Shown piece after piece: positions 17,180 to 26,363 of a DNA stretch of 57,218 bases. The number at the start of each line of letters is the position of its first letter. Positions within the stretch are counted from its first letter, which is position 1. Made by a program: the position numbers and the translations under genes. Source of the stretch: Candidatus Hydrogenedentota bacterium (GTDB taxonomy: Bacteria; Hydrogenedentota; Hydrogenedentia; Hydrogenedentales; SLHB01); NCBI GenBank assembly GCA_020849535.1, contig JADLGB010000009.1:1-57218 (forward strand), written 5' to 3'. The notes under the pieces are model-generated. The model saw only the letters and a program-made list of their open reading frames with translations. It did no database searches and had not been told where the DNA came from.

Positions 17180-18403
17180 TCACAGTTTCAGGTTATTCTG
17201 AATACTCGTTACAGCGGCACCGATGTCTTCCGCATGCCCAAAAGCGCTCAGCCGGAAGAAGCCTTCACCGCCGGGTCCGAAGCCCGAACCGGGTGTGCCC
17301 ACCACGTGGGCCTCGTTCAACAACTTGTCGAAGAAGTCCCAGGACTTCATGCCGCCCGGGGTCTGCATCCACACATACGGGGCGTTCACGCCGCCATATA
17401 CCGTGAGACCAATGGCCTCGAGTCCCTGCTTGATGGTGCGGGCATTCGCCATGTAGTAAGCGACCATCGCCGCGCTTTCCCTCTGCCCTTCCGGCGAGAG
17501 GACGGCGAGGCCACCCTCCTGAACGACATTCGAGGCGCCGTTAAACATCGTGGCCTGACGCCGGTTCCACAAGCGATGGACCTTGCCGGGTTCCGCGCCT
17601 TCGCACGCAAGCGTCTTCGGGACCACGCTCCACCCCAGCCGCACGCCGGTGAAGCCTGCCTCTTTGGAAAAACTACTGATTTCGAGCGCACATTCCCTGG
17701 CACCGTCGATCTCGAAGATACTGCGCGGCAGCACGGGGTCGCTGATGTAGGCGGCGTACGCCGAGTCGTAAATGATGACGGCCCGGTGCTTTCGCGCGTA
17801 CGCGACGAACGCGGCGAGTTGCTCGCGGTTGGCGACGGCCCCGGTCGGGTTGTTGGGACTGCACAGGTAGATGAGGTCCACCTTGCCCTTGGGCGGCTCA
17901 GGGATGAAGCTGTTCGCCGCGGTGCAGGGCATGTAGACGAGACCCTCGAAGCGGCCGTCCTTCCACTGGCCGGTCCGGCCCGCAATCACGTTGCTGTCGA
18001 CATAGACCGGGTAGGCCGGGTCCTGCACGGCAACGACGCTTTCCGCGCTGAAGATCGATTGAATGTTGGCGGAGTCAGGCTTGGCGCCATCGCTGACGAA
18101 GACTTCGTCGGGTTCAATCGTGACCCCGTAGCCGCGGTAACGCTGGGCCAGGGCTTCGCGCAGTTCCGTGTTTCCTTGCTCCGCGCCGTAACCCGTGTAG
18201 GTTTTCACATCGGCGAGCTTTTCCACACCCCGGTGAAGCCCCGCGATGACGGAGGGGGAGAGGGGTTCGGTCGTGTCGCCGATGCCCAGACGCATGACCT
18301 TGACGTCCGGGTGGGCCGCCTGAAACGCGCGGGTCCGCTTGGCAATCTCGGGGAAGAGATAGCCCGCCTGCAGCTTGTCATAGTGCTCGTTCGTCTTCGC
18401 CAT
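17180..18403 (-). CDS. dapL: LL-diaminopimelate aminotransferase
   Basis: A 407-residue class I/II PLP aminotransferase that converts tetrahydrodipicolinate directly to LL-diaminopimelate, bypassing DapD/C/E in lysine and peptidoglycan synthesis. Signature parts are LGIGDTTEPLSPSV (39-52), KTYTGYGAEQGN (67-78), the SPNNPTG loop (182-188), and SSFSKEAGFTGVRLGW (243-258) with Lys247 as the PLP lysine. The length equals that of characterised DapL enzymes. The ATG at 18401-18403 is chosen by family length, although the AAGGAG upstream is 17 bases away. DapL is typical of chlamydiae, spirochaetes and several PVC-related lineages. Confidence 0.93.
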   Translation of the reverse strand: MAKTNEHYDKLQAGYLFPEIAKRTRAFQAAHPDVKVMRLGIGDTTEPLSPSVIAGLHRGVEKLADVKTYTGYGAEQGNTELREALAQRYRGYGVTIEPDEVFVSDGAKPDSANIQSIFSAESVVAVQDPAYPVYVDSNVIAGRTGQWKDGRFEGLVYMPCTAANSFIPEPPKGKVDLIYLCSPNNPTGAVANREQLAAFVAYARKHRAVIIYDSAYAAYISDPVLPRSIFEIDGARECALEISSFSKEAGFTGVRLGWSVVPKTLACEGAEPGKVHRLWNRRQATMFNGASNVVQEGGLAVLSPEGQRESAAMVAYYMANARTIKQGLEAIGLTVYGGVNAPYVWMQTPGGMKSWDFFDKLLNEAHVVGTPGSGFGPGGEGFFRLSAFGHAEDIGAAVTSIQNNLKL

Positions 18404-18510
18404 GGTGATGTAACAAAACTCCTTCCGCTGGCCATGGATGAATGGAATCCGAAGGGGGCAATAGGATACCTGATGTCCCACGCTTCATGCACATTTTTGG
18501 ATCGGGTATC

Positions 18511-18616
18511 AGGAATGGGAATTATGGGATGTATGGGAAGCATGGGATAAATGAAAGACAAGATGCCATCGGGCACCGTCATCCCAAACCTCCCATAGTT
18601 CCCATACTTCCCATAC
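18511..18616. repeat. Inverted clusters of ATGGGAA-type short repeats
   Basis: Forward units (ATGGGA, TATGGGAAGCATGGGA) at 18511-18548 face inverse units (CCCATAGTTCCCATACTTCC and further copies) at about 18592-18625. A third, forward cluster is at 20941-20975. The units can pair into a long imperfect stem. There is no repeat-spacer regularity and no coding potential. Confidence 0.65.
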
Positions 18617-18636
18617 TTCCCATACCCTGTGATATC

Positions 18637-18670
18637 GCGCCGCCGGCTCGGCGAGCGAGGCAGTACCAGA
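18637..18670. repeat. Half copy of the inverted-repeat element of 31841-31953
   Basis: The segment from GCGCCGCCGGCTCGG to GCAGTACCAGA matches, with a few mismatches, the left arm of the element at 31841-31872 plus the adjacent CCAGA. No right arm is present here. Confidence 0.6.
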
Positions 18671-18689
18671 AGGCCTATTCGAGTTGCCC

Positions 18690-18718
18690 TTGTTACCGCT
18701 TTGGGCATGGGCTAAGAT
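18690..18718 (+). promoter_or_regulatory. Candidate sigma-70 promoter for the beta-propeller gene
   Basis: TTGTTA (4/6) and TAAGAT (4/6) are separated by 17 bases, 37 bases before the ATG at 18755. Weak but correctly placed. Confidence 0.35.
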
Positions 18719-18754
18719 GGCGCGGGCATTCACTACCATTGCGAGGGGATAACC

Positions 18755-19903
18755 ATGAGATCTCTTTCTGGAATCACGCTGGTGTTGCTAGCCGCTGTGT
18801 CAGCCCACGCCCAACTCGTCCTTTCGGGGAACGAGAACAAGATCGACTTGTCGAGCGGCACGGCCGTCGTGCTGCCCGATGCGCAGCCGGATACCTTGAC
18901 CATCCTCGACTTCTCAACGTTTCCACCCAAGGTCACGCATCTGGAGAACATCCGTAACAGCGTGATCGGCCCGCCATCGAATATCGCCATCACACCGGAT
19001 GAGACGCTGGCGCTGATAGCCAGTTCCACGCTGCCGGATCCGGCCAATCCGGGCAAGTGGATCCCCGACGATGTTATCCACGTGCTGGACCTCGCGCTGG
19101 ATCCCCCCAAGGTCATCGCCGAAATCAAAGCCGAGAAGCAGCCTTCCGGCATCTCGATTGCCCGGGACGGGTCGTTTGCCCTGGTCGCGAACCGCGCCGC
19201 GGGCACGGTGTCTTTGCTTTCGATTGCGGGGAAGAAGGTCGAGATCAAACAATCGGTGAAAGTGTGCGAACCCGAGGACAACATCGCGGATGTTACACTC
19301 GCGCCGGATGGGACCTTCGCCGTGGCGAGCGTGTGCAAGGGCCATTACCTCGCGCTGCTGGAGATCAAAGACGGCGTGCTCGGCGTTTCCGAACGCAAAT
19401 TCTCGACCTGCGGCGAGCCGTACCGGTGCGTCATCACGCCCAACGGCGCCTACGCGATGACCGCGGGCTCAGGCAAGGGCTATCCCGACGAGGACACGAT
19501 TACGGTCGTCGATCTCAAGGCGAACCCGCCGCGCACGGCGGACTACGTGCGCATCGGCTCCGGTCCGGAGTCGATGGAGGTCAGCCCGGACGGGCGCCTC
19601 GTTGTCGCTGTTCTGATGAATGGCTCGAATCTCGCCCCGGACTCGCCACTTCGCAACGAGCACGGACAACTGACCGTCCTCGCCTTCCGCGGTAAACGGC
19701 TGGAAGTCATTCAGAAACTCGACGCCGGGGCTATCCCGGAAGGCGTCGCCTTCTCGCCGGACGGCAAGTACATCATCGTGCAGTGCCATCCGAGCCGCGA
19801 GTTGTGGCTCTACGAAGTGAACGGCGAAACGGTGCGCGACACGGGCACACGGATCAGCGTGCCGGGAATGCCGTCGTCGCTGCGCGCGGCGGAGAAGCCG
19901 TAG
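18755..19903 (+). CDS. Secreted seven-bladed beta-propeller (YVTN/lactonase-like)
   Basis: A 382-residue protein with a clear signal peptide ending SAHA (residues 1-19). It has repeated propeller blade signatures, for example ISIARDGSFALVANRAAGTVSLLSI and VAFSPDGKYIIVQC near the C-terminus (both listed here only in part of their repeats). The blades match the YVTN and 6-phosphogluconolactonase-like families. No enzymatic residue set is obvious, so binding to a ligand or surface partner is as likely as lactonase activity. The start has GAGGGGAT upstream. The gene at 19916 follows 12 bases after its stop and may be co-transcribed. Confidence 0.8.
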   Translation: MRSLSGITLVLLAAVSAHAQLVLSGNENKIDLSSGTAVVLPDAQPDTLTILDFSTFPPKVTHLENIRNSVIGPPSNIAITPDETLALIASSTLPDPANPGKWIPDDVIHVLDLALDPPKVIAEIKAEKQPSGISIARDGSFALVANRAAGTVSLLSIAGKKVEIKQSVKVCEPEDNIADVTLAPDGTFAVASVCKGHYLALLEIKDGVLGVSERKFSTCGEPYRCVITPNGAYAMTAGSGKGYPDEDTITVVDLKANPPRTADYVRIGSGPESMEVSPDGRLVVAVLMNGSNLAPDSPLRNEHGQLTVLAFRGKRLEVIQKLDAGAIPEGVAFSPDGKYIIVQCHPSRELWLYEVNGETVRDTGTRISVPGMPSSLRAAEKP

Positions 19904-19915
19904 GGAGAAACCGCC

Positions 19916-20860
19916 ATGGCGGGAGAGTCAGCCTTGCACGCGGTGACGGGCGCCTTCGGCTATTCCGGGAAGTACATCACGACGCGTCTGCTCGCGGCGG
20001 GACATAGGGTCATCACGCTGACGAACTCACCGCAGCGGGCAAATCCCTTCGGCGACGCGGTCAAAGCGTATCCCTTTCATTTCGACAGTCCCGAGGAGCT
20101 AACCAACGACCTGCGCGGCGTTGAGGTGCTGATCAACACGTATTGGGTGCGCTTCAATCACAAGATGTTCACCCATGCCGACGCAGTGGAGAACACGCTG
20201 ACCCTCTTTCGCTGCGCGAAGGAGGCGGGCGTGCGGCGCGTAGTGCACGTCAGCATCACGAACCCCTCCGAGGATTCTCCGCTCGAGTACTTCAGCGGGA
20301 AGGCCCGGCTGGAACGGGCGCTCCGGGAATCGGGAATGAGCTACGCCATCCTGAGACCCACGGTCCTCTTCGGCAAGGAAGACATCCTCATTAACAACAT
20401 CGCATGGATGCTGCGGCGCTTCCCTGTTTTCGGTGTGTTTGGTGACGGGCAATACCGCATTCAACCGATCTACGTTGATGACCTCGCGGCGCTGGCCGTC
20501 GAGCGCGCAGTCTCGGACGAGAACGCAATCATCGACGCGATCGGGCCGGAGACGTTCACGTACCGAGAACTGGTCCGCGTCATCGGCGGCATCATCGGAC
20601 ACCCCCGGCCGGTGATCTCCATCCCGCCCCGCCTGGGTGGCATAGTGGCGGCGATCGTGGGCCGCTTGGTCAATGACGTGATTATCACACCCGAAGAGAT
20701 CGAAGGGCTGATGGCCGACCTGCTCCACGTGGACTCCCCGCCCGCGGGGCACACGCGCCTGACGGATTGGGCCAGGGAACACGCCCAGGAACTCGGCCGC
20801 CGCTACGCGAGCGAACTGGCCCGCCGCCGCGACCGGCGCAGCGCATACAAGAGTGCCTGA
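19916..20860 (+). CDS. Atypical short-chain dehydrogenase (NmrA/NDUFA9-like NAD(P)-binding protein)
   Basis: A 314-residue protein with an N-terminal Rossmann fold. The dinucleotide loop VTGAFGYSGKYI (about 10-21) has the TGxxGxxG form of atypical SDRs. VEVLINTYW and GVRRVVHVSITNPS follow, and then YFSGKARLERAL holds a K in the SDR active-site region. This is the pattern of NmrA and complex-I NDUFA9-type proteins, which bind NAD(P)H and often act as isomerases, reductases or sensors. The C-terminus is unusually Arg-rich. No signal or membrane helix is seen. The substrate is unknown. Confidence 0.8.
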   Translation: MAGESALHAVTGAFGYSGKYITTRLLAAGHRVITLTNSPQRANPFGDAVKAYPFHFDSPEELTNDLRGVEVLINTYWVRFNHKMFTHADAVENTLTLFRCAKEAGVRRVVHVSITNPSEDSPLEYFSGKARLERALRESGMSYAILRPTVLFGKEDILINNIAWMLRRFPVFGVFGDGQYRIQPIYVDDLAALAVERAVSDENAIIDAIGPETFTYRELVRVIGGIIGHPRPVISIPPRLGGIVAAIVGRLVNDVIITPEEIEGLMADLLHVDSPPAGHTRLTDWAREHAQELGRRYASELARRRDRRSAYKSA

Positions 20861-20882
20861 GCGGAAGTCAGCGCAGCGCCCG

Positions 20883-20975
20883 AGGTGGCATGGGCATCCC
20901 TGCCCATGGTCTTCTCAGCCTTCCCCGTTCGCGGGAGAGAGCATGGGAATCATGGGAAGTATGCGAGTTATGGGA
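20883..20975. repeat. Dispersed palindromic and ATGGGAA repeats after the SDR gene
   Basis: 20883-20915 repeats the left part of the element at 1143-1207 (AGGTGGCATGGGCAT). 20941-20975 carries the ATGGGAA units also found at 18511-18625. There is no coding potential. Confidence 0.65.
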
Positions 20976-21083
20976 GCCCTGCTCCCTCCCCGCGTGCGGG
21001 GAGGGGCCGCTTCATGGCCTGACCAATCAATCTGTATGAGCGCCTTTGGCGCGTTGAACGCCCCCCGTCACTCACCCGCCGCC

Positions 21084-21911
21084 TCAATCCCAGCCGTGGA
21101 GATGAAACCAGCCCGCTCGATTGAGCGCGTCGCGTGAGTAGTCGCGATGCGCGGTAAAGAAATCCACGTCGCGCCCTTGCTGTAGTGCTTTCAGGACATT
21201 GCCGGGACCGCAGTTGTACCCCGCGATTCCCGCGCGCAACAGCGACAGCCCTTTGAGGTCCGTGCGGCGCTCGATGATGCTAATCGTCCCTTTCAACACC
21301 TGGCACCCATAGAGGATGTTGGATTTGGCGTTCTGCCAGTCGCCGCTGCGGGCAAACTCATGGGCGTCATAATCGATTTGCATGAGGCCACGGCCGAATC
21401 CGCCGCCGTCGGGAGGCAGCGGCCCCTGGCGATAGGGTTTTGTGTTCGAACGGCGCGTGGCGTCGCCCGTGCCCGTGGGACCCTTGGGCTTGAGGGCAAG
21501 CCCCCAGCGCGACTCCCGCGAGCCCACGCCGCAGATCACGGCCGGCCGCACCCCGCACAGTCTCGCCCCCTCTTCAATGAAGGCGCGGTACGTGTTGGCC
21601 TCGGCCAACTGCGCCAACAGCGATTGATCGTTGCGCGGAAAGCTCGTGTCGAGGGACATTGCCGGATCCGGAAGCGTCTCGCCCAGGATGACGGCCCACG
21701 TCATGGCGCCGACGATACCATCATCGTCGAGCCCGTGCTCGCGCTGGAACCGCTTCACGGCCATCTCGGTTTCGCGTCCGAAGTGGCCGTCGAGCCCCAG
21801 GCCGTAGCCCTCCTGGTTGAGGATTTCTTGCAGTTCCCGCACCTCGTCCGCGAGGTCGGGACTCGTGTGGTCGAATCCATCATTGAGGCGTAACGTGGGA
21901 CGGCTCGCCAT
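21084..21911 (-). CDS. Peptidoglycan-binding, goose-type lysozyme-like protein
   Basis: A 275-residue protein in two parts. Residues 20-77 form a PG_binding_1 domain (LQEILNQEGYGLGLDGHFG ... VKRFQREHGLDDDGIVGAMTW). Residues 105-275 form a lysozyme-like domain with GVGSRESRWG (128-137, Glu133 as the likely catalytic acid), FGRGLMQID and GIAGYNCGPGNVLKAL. Together these point to cleavage of peptidoglycan glycan strands. There is no signal peptide at the start supported by AAGGAC. Export would therefore need another route, or the protein acts like a phage endolysin. No phage genes surround it; the next gene upstream is a YafK-like L,D-transpeptidase homologue. Confidence 0.82.
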   Translation of the reverse strand: MASRPTLRLNDGFDHTSPDLADEVRELQEILNQEGYGLGLDGHFGRETEMAVKRFQREHGLDDDGIVGAMTWAVILGETLPDPAMSLDTSFPRNDQSLLAQLAEANTYRAFIEEGARLCGVRPAVICGVGSRESRWGLALKPKGPTGTGDATRRSNTKPYRQGPLPPDGGGFGRGLMQIDYDAHEFARSGDWQNAKSNILYGCQVLKGTISIIERRTDLKGLSLLRAGIAGYNCGPGNVLKALQQGRDVDFFTAHRDYSRDALNRAGWFHLHGWD

Positions 21912-22092
21912 AGGTGTCCTTTCTGCTGAAGCCGGTAACCGGCAGCGTGGTTGCAGCGTGAAACGACGGAACGCCCGCGAATGCTCCTACCTATTCAGCA
22001 CGGGACGTTGCATCGCGCCAATACGATAGCACGGCAACCGGGGAAGGCATCAAGCCGCCAAGAATAGGAAGCGGAAAGAGTGAATTCCCTCT

Positions 22093-22297
22093 CACCACGA
22101 AGGCACGAAGGACACGAAGAAAGTACACTCAATTCACCCTTACCGTGAAGCGGCGAAGGAAGAACGCTCTAAGCGGCGCGCGCACTCAATCCCGTCCATC
22201 CTGTTATCCTGTCAAAGCTCTTCTCTGCACGGCGCCGGTTTTGGCCGCTCACTGTGTTTCTGTCCTCTACCTTCGTGTCCTTCGTGCCTTCGTGGTG
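22093..22297. mobile_element. 205-bp MITE-like element with 27-bp perfect terminal inverted repeats
   Basis: The arms at 22093-22119 and 22271-22297 are exact reverse complements over 27 bases and are built of CACGAAGG heptads. The interior holds no ORF of note and contains CATCCTGTTATCCTGTCAAA (around 22197-22216), which recurs near 27470-27489. No target-site duplication is obvious. Right-arm copies occur alone at four other sites (23186, 24900, 26364 and 27551). Whether it ever moved is inferred only from structure and copy number. Confidence 0.6.
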
Positions 22298-22316
22298 AAA
22301 GTTCTTGACTTCATCT

Positions 22317-23051
22317 TCACCGCGCAGCCGCTGTACCGAAGGACTCTAGCCCCGCGCTGATCTCCTCGTACAATTTGTCCAGCCACTTCGGGCCATCGTA
22401 CTCCCCCGATTTCCAGGGCATGGAACGGAAATCACGCGGCGCTATGATAACCTCGATGGAATCGCATCCCACCTTGTCAACAAGGAAGAACAGGTCTTCA
22501 ATTCCACTGTCGCCGATGGCGATACACCCGATGGACGACCCTCCCCCGTGGATGAAGATTTCATCCCCGAGCTGGGTCCGGCCGTCCTCGATCGCCTTCT
22601 GGCGATCAAATGCATTGGGGTAGTCCAACTTGAGTGACAAGTGAAACTGGCTGTTGGGATGCAGAGCGGCTATTTGATACATGCCCTCCGGCACCTGCAA
22701 ATCGCCCTCTCGCAGTTTTGGGCCGGGCTTCCCGCTCGCGCCTAAAACGTCGTAGGCGCAGACATGTTTCCAAGGCCCATCATCGCTTGCCCAAACCTGA
22801 AGCTGCCGCTCCTCCTTCAAGATGATGAATGCCAATGAAGACGGGGGAAAATGGACTCCTGCTGCGTCAAAGACGGGGTGCAGCCTCCCGGAAACCTCCG
22901 GCTCAAGCCCCGCAGCAACGCTATCGACAGTTTTGAGTCCAGCCATGCGAAAATACAGAGGCTCCCAGAAGGGACGATAGAAATCGCGAAGCAGAAACGA
23001 GAGAGCGAGCACGAGGACGATAACAAGCAATCCAATCGCCCGCTTGGTCAT
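22317..23051 (-). CDS. YafK/DpaA-like L,D-transpeptidase-fold protein
   Basis: A 244-residue protein with an N-terminal membrane anchor (about 5-21). A periplasmic YkuD-fold domain contains IHGGGSSIGCIAIGD (167-181), carrying His168 and the catalytic Cys176. The SIGC spacing and GDEIFIHG lead-in match the YafK/DpaA branch, which cuts murein-lipoprotein crosslinks, rather than crosslinking transpeptidases. The start is preceded by GGGAG. The 3' end is followed within 20 bases by a CTTCGTG repeat. It sits in a run of wall-related genes on the same strand. Confidence 0.82.
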   Translation of the reverse strand: MTKRAIGLLVIVLVLALSFLLRDFYRPFWEPLYFRMAGLKTVDSVAAGLEPEVSGRLHPVFDAAGVHFPPSSLAFIILKEERQLQVWASDDGPWKHVCAYDVLGASGKPGPKLREGDLQVPEGMYQIAALHPNSQFHLSLKLDYPNAFDRQKAIEDGRTQLGDEIFIHGGGSSIGCIAIGDSGIEDLFFLVDKVGCDSIEVIIAPRDFRSMPWKSGEYDGPKWLDKLYEEISAGLESFGTAAAR

Positions 23052-23185
23052 TCGCTAGACTCCCTGCGACCCGTGTTTACATCAGAAAGCGTCCCCACGC
23101 GCTGGAAGACTCGGCCGCCGGTCCTATCCCACGTACGGACGCTCTCACAGAGTGCGCCCGCCCGAATCGTCAAAGAGGCTCTCCT

Positions 23186-23220
23186 CCTTCGCGTCCTTCG
23201 TGCCTCGTGGTGAAATGTCT
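23186..23220. repeat. CTTCGTG repeat copy
   Basis: A degenerate copy (CCTTCGCGTCCTTCGTG, then CTCGTGGTGAA) ends 17 bases from the stop of the TPR gene at 23237. Confidence 0.7.
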
Positions 23221-23236
23221 TGAATTTGCTTGCCGC

Positions 23237-24841
23237 TCAGGGTTGTTCTTTGGCGGAGAGTCCGTCGATTTCCTCGCGCGTCTTGTCGATGAGGTCGAGC
23301 GTGGCCAGTTCACCCATCTCGCCTTCAATGAAGACGAATCTCAGTTGGCCCGCTTCGCCTTTCGCGACGAGGTCGTTGAGCAGCGCAATAGCCTTGGCCT
23401 TCTCCCCGTCTTCCAGGTACGAGTCGGCCATCGCGCGCACGGCGAACACGGAATACCACCCCTGCGTCTCGAAGCGCTCCTTCACCTTGGTCCACATTGC
23501 GTAGGCCTCGGCCTTGTCGCCCCGCTCCCAGGCTATGCCAGCAAGCTCCATGTGAACTTGCGAGACATCCTCACCCTCTGGAAACTCCTGCACATATTCC
23601 CGGAGCGCAGCCTCGTATTTCGCTTCATCCCCGAAGTCCTTATAGCGGTATGCCTTGTCGATGATGGCGTGCCTGCCCCTTTCCGTATCGCCGTAGGTCT
23701 GCGCGATCTCATCCAGGATGGCCACACACTTTTCGAGCGCCTCGGGGTTCCTATCCCTCACTTCATTCCACAGCGCGCGAGACTCGCGTGTCCGGTACTC
23801 GGCTGCCTTCTCGCGATTCCCTGCCTGCTCAGCCACTTTCGCCGCCTCGCGATTAGCCCCGTTGTCACTAAGTTCGCTGGCCTTCCGCAGCAGTTGCTCT
23901 TGCTCAGACAAGGGCGTTGGGGTTGCAGATGGTGCCGCCTCCAGGCCTTGCCCCGCCTTGATCCTCGCTTGCCTCTCCGCGTTCCTGGCCTTAACTGCGA
24001 TGGATTCTGCCTCCATCGCATCATTCTTCTCAATGCGTTTCTCCAGATCCCTGACCGCCGCCTTCCGCTTCGCGGGGGTGTCCAACTCAACATACGCGCG
24101 TTCAGGGGAAGTCGACATATAGCCTTCGTATTTCAAGTTGCCAGCCTCGATAGCATCAATAGTTTCCAGCAAGACACGACGGGCATTGGTATAGTCCCCC
24201 ACACTTTGGTAGGCACCGGACGCGTTAGTTGCCAACAGGGGACTAAAGGTCCCCCCGGCCCGTTTCAGTCCTTGCAGGTTCTCTAGAATTCGGGCTTCTT
24301 GCGCATAATCCTTGAGATCTTGATTCAAGGTGGAGGCCCAGTTCGAGTAGGCATCTTCCACCATGGGATGATTGGGGTACTCCTTGACGAATCGCTCATA
24401 CAATTTCACGCGTTCTTCGGGAGGCAGAAGTCGGCCATAGCGGCCAGCCTTTTCGCACAGTGCGGTGCCCGCCCCTTCCGTGCCCGGATAGCGCTCCACG
24501 ATGTCGTCGAGAATCGCCCACACTTGCTCGTACCGCTCTTGCTCTGGTGGAGCGGCCTTCCCTGCCTTCACCATCCGCGTCCGTTCCTGCGCCAACTTGT
24601 GTGATACGCTCTGGGCGTGCTCGAATAGCGACTTCGCCGCCGCCTCCAGGTCCCCGGCCTTCTCATAAGCTTCCGCTTCTTTGAGATGATCGCCCTGCCT
24701 CCGGAACTCTTGCGCCTGCGCGCGCTGGGACTCGGCGTCTTCCGAGACGCCCTTGGATGGCTCGAGCGCCGCCCCACCCTGCGCAAACGCGCTCGCGGAC
24801 ACAAGCAGGAGAGCCGCGGGAAGCAACCGTTTGAGATTCAT
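23237..24841 (-). CDS. Secreted TPR-rich protein
   Basis: A 534-residue periplasmic protein. The signal peptide ends SASAFA (residue 20). Almost all the rest is helical with TPR-like units, such as GDHLKEAEAYEKAGDLEAAA, LYERFVKEYPNHPMVEDAYS and GDKAEAYAMWTKVKERFE. A charged coiled-coil stretch (about 255-310) divides two TPR blocks. No enzyme motif is present; it may act as a scaffold in the envelope. The start at 24839-24841 is placed at the signal peptide, as the longer frame adds an unrelated charged tail. Confidence 0.78.
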   Translation of the reverse strand: MNLKRLLPAALLLVSASAFAQGGAALEPSKGVSEDAESQRAQAQEFRRQGDHLKEAEAYEKAGDLEAAAKSLFEHAQSVSHKLAQERTRMVKAGKAAPPEQERYEQVWAILDDIVERYPGTEGAGTALCEKAGRYGRLLPPEERVKLYERFVKEYPNHPMVEDAYSNWASTLNQDLKDYAQEARILENLQGLKRAGGTFSPLLATNASGAYQSVGDYTNARRVLLETIDAIEAGNLKYEGYMSTSPERAYVELDTPAKRKAAVRDLEKRIEKNDAMEAESIAVKARNAERQARIKAGQGLEAAPSATPTPLSEQEQLLRKASELSDNGANREAAKVAEQAGNREKAAEYRTRESRALWNEVRDRNPEALEKCVAILDEIAQTYGDTERGRHAIIDKAYRYKDFGDEAKYEAALREYVQEFPEGEDVSQVHMELAGIAWERGDKAEAYAMWTKVKERFETQGWYSVFAVRAMADSYLEDGEKAKAIALLNDLVAKGEAGQLRFVFIEGEMGELATLDLIDKTREEIDGLSAKEQP

Positions 24842-24899
24842 GAGTCCATTCCCCTGACAAATTCCATCATACGCGCGCGGTATGCAATCCCCGCAGTTT

Positions 24900-24960
24900 C
24901 CTTCGCGTGCTTCGCGCCTTCGCGGCAAATACTCTTGATTTCATTCTAACCGCGAAGCCC
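24900..24960. repeat. CTTCGTG repeat copy
   Basis: CCTTCGCGTGCTTCGCGCC, GGCAAATACTCTTGATTTC and CCGCGAAG follow in the same order as at 26364-26423. It lies 22 bases from the stop of the gene at 24983. Confidence 0.7.
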
Positions 24961-24982
24961 GCGAAAGAAACCTGCGCTTTAC

Positions 24983-26311
24983 CTATCTGTTGGTCGCCGC
25001 TTCCGCTTTCTTCGCTGCGAGCCGTTCGGCGGCTTCCTCCAGACTTTGCTTAACGTACAAATAGGCCGGAGAATCGGGGCTACTCTTATTCACTAAGTCC
25101 ACGTCCCCCCGCGCGTTCTCGATTAGCTTTTCGGGTGTCGTACGCAGCGTCCGCGTCCATTCCTCTTCTGGGATTTCTTCGATCGCTCTAATGGCGCTGT
25201 CCAGGCACTTCTGCGCCGCCTGCTGGTCTGCCTCTGAACGCGCCTCCGCAGCTTCTCTGGCTACCAAGGGAAGGGTATGCCAGATGTATATCCCTCTTCT
25301 CAGCAGATTGGCCAACTCTGTCAAGGAAGCATCCTCATTGGCCTTGCATGCATCTTGGACCAGTTTCCTGAGAGCACCATATCCCAGCGCGTTCACACTC
25401 CGGCGACCCTTGAGCGTCGATTCTATGAGAGCTGCGAGTTCATGTGGACTGAGTCCGGGGAGCGCAAGATATTCGCTTTCCGTATGCGTACCGTGAACAT
25501 CGGACCCGAGGAACGTGTCGTAGTTCACCCCCGACCGGTGCTCCATGAGCAACTCCGGTCGTAGCTCCGGCGCTTGTTCGACCAAAAACGCGCGAAGTTC
25601 ATTGCGTCGATCCGACTGTAAGTACCCCATTTCGCGCAGCTTGGCGCACGCGAAATTGTGAACGATGGGGTCCGAACCAGGTACATACTTCTTGAATAGG
25701 TCAATTATGGCGTTTGCTGCATCCAATCCGTTCTCGGGCCTAACGAAGGCACCGTAAAACATAGTTCGGTATGCGGCGTCCAGAAGCCCACGGACCTCCT
25801 CAGGATTACTGGCCGTCTTAAGCTGCTCGTTCACTTTCGACAGGATTCTCTCCCTTTGTCGAGCGCGCACGTCGGGTTGATCGAAGAGCATGCGCTTGTT
25901 GCATTCTGCAATCCAACTCAGGCTCTGAATTTGCGCATTCGGCACCATATCCACCGATTTCCAATTCACTATCATGCTCCAGATTCCGTCAGACACCCAA
26001 CGCTCCTTACACTCCTCGGCGAGCATCTCGTTATCGTGCGCGCTTGCGGTGCCAGGTGGAGTCTGCAGGATGGAGTCGAGATTCTCGATCACCAGCGCCG
26101 CACTCTGGGTCATATCGATGAGCATCTGCGTTGCCTGCGGGTCCGCTGCCGGCCCATCCGGTGACGGACCACCGGCTCCGGTATCGGCAAGCGCGACAGC
26201 GAGCACATTCAAGACAAGTGGAAACGCGCTGACCCACGGCCAAAGCACAGGCCTGCGCGTCCGCGCCTTCAGAGCGGCTAACGTCACAATTCTCGGGTCC
26301 GCTATTAGCAT
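24983..26311 (-). CDS. Unknown secreted helical protein
   Basis: A 442-residue protein that I do not recognise. A basic start (ARTRR, about 16-20) and a hydrophobic stretch at 22-42 ending LADTG look like a long signal peptide or anchor. Downstream it is mostly helical, with a short Pro/Gly/Asp linker (47-57) and a final Lys/Ala-rich coiled coil. The ATG is preceded by AGGGGA at good spacing, so the frame is likely real. It lies between the TPR gene and another unknown secreted protein, each separated by a CTTCGTG repeat. Confidence 0.68.
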   Translation of the reverse strand: MLIADPRIVTLAALKARTRRPVLWPWVSAFPLVLNVLAVALADTGAGGPSPDGPAADPQATQMLIDMTQSAALVIENLDSILQTPPGTASAHDNEMLAEECKERWVSDGIWSMIVNWKSVDMVPNAQIQSLSWIAECNKRMLFDQPDVRARQRERILSKVNEQLKTASNPEEVRGLLDAAYRTMFYGAFVRPENGLDAANAIIDLFKKYVPGSDPIVHNFACAKLREMGYLQSDRRNELRAFLVEQAPELRPELLMEHRSGVNYDTFLGSDVHGTHTESEYLALPGLSPHELAALIESTLKGRRSVNALGYGALRKLVQDACKANEDASLTELANLLRRGIYIWHTLPLVAREAAEARSEADQQAAQKCLDSAIRAIEEIPEEEWTRTLRTTPEKLIENARGDVDLVNKSSPDSPAYLYVKQSLEEAAERLAAKKAEAATNR

Positions 26312-26363
26312 TTGGTCCCCTGCGACCGGGGCATCTCGCAGCCCGGACTTACATTCCGTTTCC

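Noticed and set aside
17009..18550. Long plus-strand frame of 513 codons opposite dapL
   Set aside because: It is the antisense shadow of a high-GC aminotransferase gene with all its motifs on the other strand.
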